Positions 5,833 through 7,832 of a DNA stretch of 7,832 bases are shown here, piece after piece. Positions within the stretch are counted from its first letter, which is position 1. Every line of letters starts with the position of its first letter. The translations under genes were made by a program, and so were the position numbers. A model generated the notes under the pieces. That model was not told the DNA's origin, made no database searches, and saw only the letters and a list, made by a program, of their open reading frames with translations. This stretch comes from Prevotellaceae bacterium. Lineage in GTDB: Bacteria > Bacteroidota > Bacteroidia > Bacteroidales > Bacteroidaceae. The stretch lies in assembly GCA_905371275.1 (NCBI GenBank), contig CAJPLH010000086.1:1-7832 (forward strand), written 5' to 3'.

Positions 5833-7056
5833 ATGCGATATCAGTTCGCACTTGCACTAGTGGCATTGGCTACCCTTCCGTGTATCCCTTCTACGGCGCA
5901 AAAAGAGATAAAAGACATTCGTGCTGCAATTAAAGCCAAGAAACCTGCAGAAGCTTTGCAACTCATAGAGAAAAAGCGCAAGGACACGTCTACCGTCTGC
6001 GATGCCAGAGTGTATTATTTGGGTGTTGAGGCGGCGAAATTGCAAAATGAGCAAGAAAATGAACGCATCTATTTGCAGCAAAAGCCAGACACCAGTGCTT
6101 ACTTCAAAAGTCTACATTCACTCTTTACCTATGCAGTTCTCACAGATAGCGCAGAAATGCAAGGATTAAAAGATGCCCACAAGCAACCTTCCCATCGAGC
6201 AACCCTCAATACTCTGCTCAATCGTTATTATCCCAACCTTTCTGCTGCAGCGCAGTATTTCTCAAGTAAGAATGATTGGGACAATGCACGGTTGATGGCG
6301 CAACTAACTTTGGACGTGAGAAAGAGCGCTATATTTTCTCAATCCGCTCCAACGACACTCACCCACCAACAAGTTGTGACAAATGCAGAACATTATATCT
6401 ATGCGTGTTTCGCTTCAGGGAACTATAAAGAAGCTGAACGCTATGTAGACATTGCTTTAAAGGATTCTGACAACTTGGCTTCATTGTACGAAACACTAGC
6501 TCTGATCAATGCCGCTAACAAAAATGAGAAAGGATACCGACATTATTTATTGCAAGGAGTAGAAGCCTTTCCTTTGCATCCCTTCTTTTTCAAAGCTCTG
6601 GCGGAAGATTATTTTGCGGATAAAGACTATACTGCTGTTGTTGATTTAGCCAACAAACTTGCACTAAAAGATAAGACCAACGGACAATTCCGGATTACGG
6701 CTGCTCAAGCATACGATTTATTGAAACAAAACGACCAGAGCATTCAAACAGCACAAGCTGCATTGACTTGCGATTCTACATTATTGCGCGCCCATCTCTA
6801 CATTGGCAGGGCATACTATCGCAAAGCACGCGCTATCCAGTTACCCACAAGCATTCGTTCGGCAGGATATAAGCAAGCGCTTGAACAACAAAAAGGATGG
6901 TATGAAAAAGCGCGACCACATCTTGAAACATTTCGGGCTAATTATCCTTTAGAGAGTCAAGAGTGGCAACCATTGCTGTATGAAGTTTATCTCAAACTTA
7001 ACCTCGGCAAAGAGTTTGAAACCATATCTCAATCTAGTATTCCTCACAAATCATAA
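5833..7056 (+). CDS. Second exported tetratricopeptide-like repeat protein
   Basis: From the ATG at 5833 the protein has 407 residues and opens with a good signal peptide: MRYQ, hydrophobic core FALALVALATLPCIP, and cleavage expected at STA|Q (22|23), so it is probably periplasmic. An ATG at 5752 in the same frame would add 27 polar residues before the signal peptide, which is unlikely. LPC does not fit a lipobox. The body is rich in paired helices with degenerate TPR-like units, such as NYKEAERYVDIALKD and LRAHLYIGRAYYRKARAI. No enzymatic motif is seen and the function is unknown. It resembles the protein at 4014-5309: KKPAEALQLI near residue 36, KPDTSAYFKSLHSLFTYA at 84, and GWYEKARPHLETF at 355, each at matching positions. 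A peptidase gene starts 3 nt after its stop, so the two are probably co-transcribed. Confidence 0.8.
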   Translation: MRYQFALALVALATLPCIPSTAQKEIKDIRAAIKAKKPAEALQLIEKKRKDTSTVCDARVYYLGVEAAKLQNEQENERIYLQQKPDTSAYFKSLHSLFTYAVLTDSAEMQGLKDAHKQPSHRATLNTLLNRYYPNLSAAAQYFSSKNDWDNARLMAQLTLDVRKSAIFSQSAPTTLTHQQVVTNAEHYIYACFASGNYKEAERYVDIALKDSDNLASLYETLALINAANKNEKGYRHYLLQGVEAFPLHPFFFKALAEDYFADKDYTAVVDLANKLALKDKTNGQFRITAAQAYDLLKQNDQSIQTAQAALTCDSTLLRAHLYIGRAYYRKARAIQLPTSIRSAGYKQALEQQKGWYEKARPHLETFRANYPLESQEWQPLLYEVYLKLNLGKEFETISQSSIPHKS

Positions 7057-7059
7057 GTT

Positions 7060-7832
7060 ATGAATTTACTCTTACAACCCTCTTGGGCTACTCCTCACGA
7101 TACTTTCCCATTTTCTAATATCTCTATTGCAGATATAGAAGAAGCCATCCGCGAAGGCATCCGTCTTGAAGCTGATGAAGTGGAGCAAATCGCCAATCAA
7201 ACCGATGCTCCCTCCTTTGAAAACACAATTGTTGCGCTGTCCACTACCGGAAACGCATTAGACAAGGCAACAACACTTATGTATAATCAACTTTCTGCCT
7301 GTACTAGTGACGAATTAGAACAGTTAGCAGAACGAATGTCTCCTTTATTGAGTGAGCACTCCTCGAACATTATGCTGAACGAAGCCCTATTCGCTCGCGT
7401 GAAAGCTGTTTATGAAGCCGAAGATCAAAACCCAACTTTGGACGGCGAGGACAAGATGTTGTTGGAAAAGACGTACGACGGATTTGAACGCTCCGGTGCT
7501 ACGCTCGATGCCCTGAAAAAAGAACGATTTCGTGCTATTAAAGCAGAATTATCGCAGACTTCTCTGAAGTTTTCTCAGAACAACATTAAAGAGACAAATG
7601 CCTTTTTCCTGCACATCACAGATAAATCTCAACTTAAAGGCCTTCCTCAAAGTCAAATAGACCAAGCGGAAGCAGCCGCACAAGAGAAGGAAAAAGAAGG
7701 TTGGGTGATTACATTGCACGCTCCCTCTTTTGTTCCCTTTATGCAGTATTCTGAAGTCAGAGAATTGCGCGAACAATTGTATCGTGCTTATATGACAAAA
7801 TGCACAAAGGAGAACGAATTCAACAACTTTGA
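7060..7832 (+). CDS. M3-family oligopeptidase / peptidyl-dipeptidase (Dcp-like), N-terminal part (3' end outside window)
   Basis: The frame is open from the ATG at 7060 to the right edge, giving 257 complete codons. The sequence fits the N-terminal helical domain of thimet-oligopeptidase-type (M3) zinc peptidases: PSFENTIVAL at about 51-60, SPLLSEHSSNIMLNEALFARVKAVY at about 94-118 (a typical stretch in Dcp and OpdA), LLEKTYDGFERSGA at 134-147, KGLPQSQIDQAEAAAQEKE near 195, and GWVITLHAPSFVPFMQYSEVRELRE further on. Full-length family members have roughly 680-720 residues, with the zinc-binding HExxH far beyond this window, so catalytic competence cannot be judged. There is no signal peptide, suggesting a cytoplasmic enzyme that degrades short peptides. 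A Dcp-type dipeptide-releasing enzyme is slightly favoured over oligopeptidase A, but the visible part does not settle it. It is tightly linked (3-nt gap) to the exported TPR gene upstream. Confidence 0.88.
   Translation, partial: MNLLLQPSWATPHDTFPFSNISIADIEEAIREGIRLEADEVEQIANQTDAPSFENTIVALSTTGNALDKATTLMYNQLSACTSDELEQLAERMSPLLSEHSSNIMLNEALFARVKAVYEAEDQNPTLDGEDKMLLEKTYDGFERSGATLDALKKERFRAIKAELSQTSLKFSQNNIKETNAFFLHITDKSQLKGLPQSQIDQAEAAAQEKEKEGWVITLHAPSFVPFMQYSEVRELREQLYRAYMTKCTKENEFNNF

Noticed and set aside
1..7832. Mobile elements, CRISPR arrays, toxin-antitoxin or defence genes
   Set aside because: No transposase, integrase, regular spaced repeats or small paired genes are visible. Gene content looks like ordinary chromosomal housekeeping plus exported repeat proteins.

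Overview
The window looks like a chromosomal segment from a member of the Bacteroidales, most likely Prevotellaceae-like. The reasons are the sequence style of GyrA, exported proteins whose signal peptides end in A|Q, the absence of Shine-Dalgarno sequences before the genes, and a Bacteroidetes-type promoter match (TAnnTTTG) before gyrA. The genus assignment is inference. All recognisable genes are on the plus strand. I see no transposase, phage gene, tRNA, rRNA or CRISPR array.

Layout: (1) 1-564, the 3' part of a DUF421/YetF-type membrane protein gene, cut by the left edge. (2) 565-1363, about 0.8 kb without a credible gene. It holds a run of about 14 A/T-tracts spaced near the DNA helical repeat (835-971), a long imperfect inverted repeat over the same stretch, an operator-like palindrome (1215-1231) and a candidate gyrA promoter (1314-1346). 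(3) gyrA, preferred start 1364, end 3982. (4) An exported TPR protein (4014-5309), 31 nt behind gyrA. (5) 5310-5832, about 0.5 kb without a gene, beginning with a long stable hairpin (5324-5384). (6) A second exported TPR protein (preferred start 5833, end 7056). (7) The 5' part of an M3-family oligopeptidase gene starting 3 nt later (7060) and running off the right edge.

How the parts may work together: gyrA and the first TPR gene look like one transcript ending at the 5324-5384 hairpin. The second TPR gene and the peptidase look like a second transcript. The two TPR proteins share motifs at matching positions near both ends and are probably diverged paralogs. GyrA is an ordinary, intact gyrase A subunit. 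I did not find a clearly new multigene system. The items most worth checking are the phased-tract region upstream of gyrA, the long hairpin after the first TPR gene, and the paralogous exported TPR pair.
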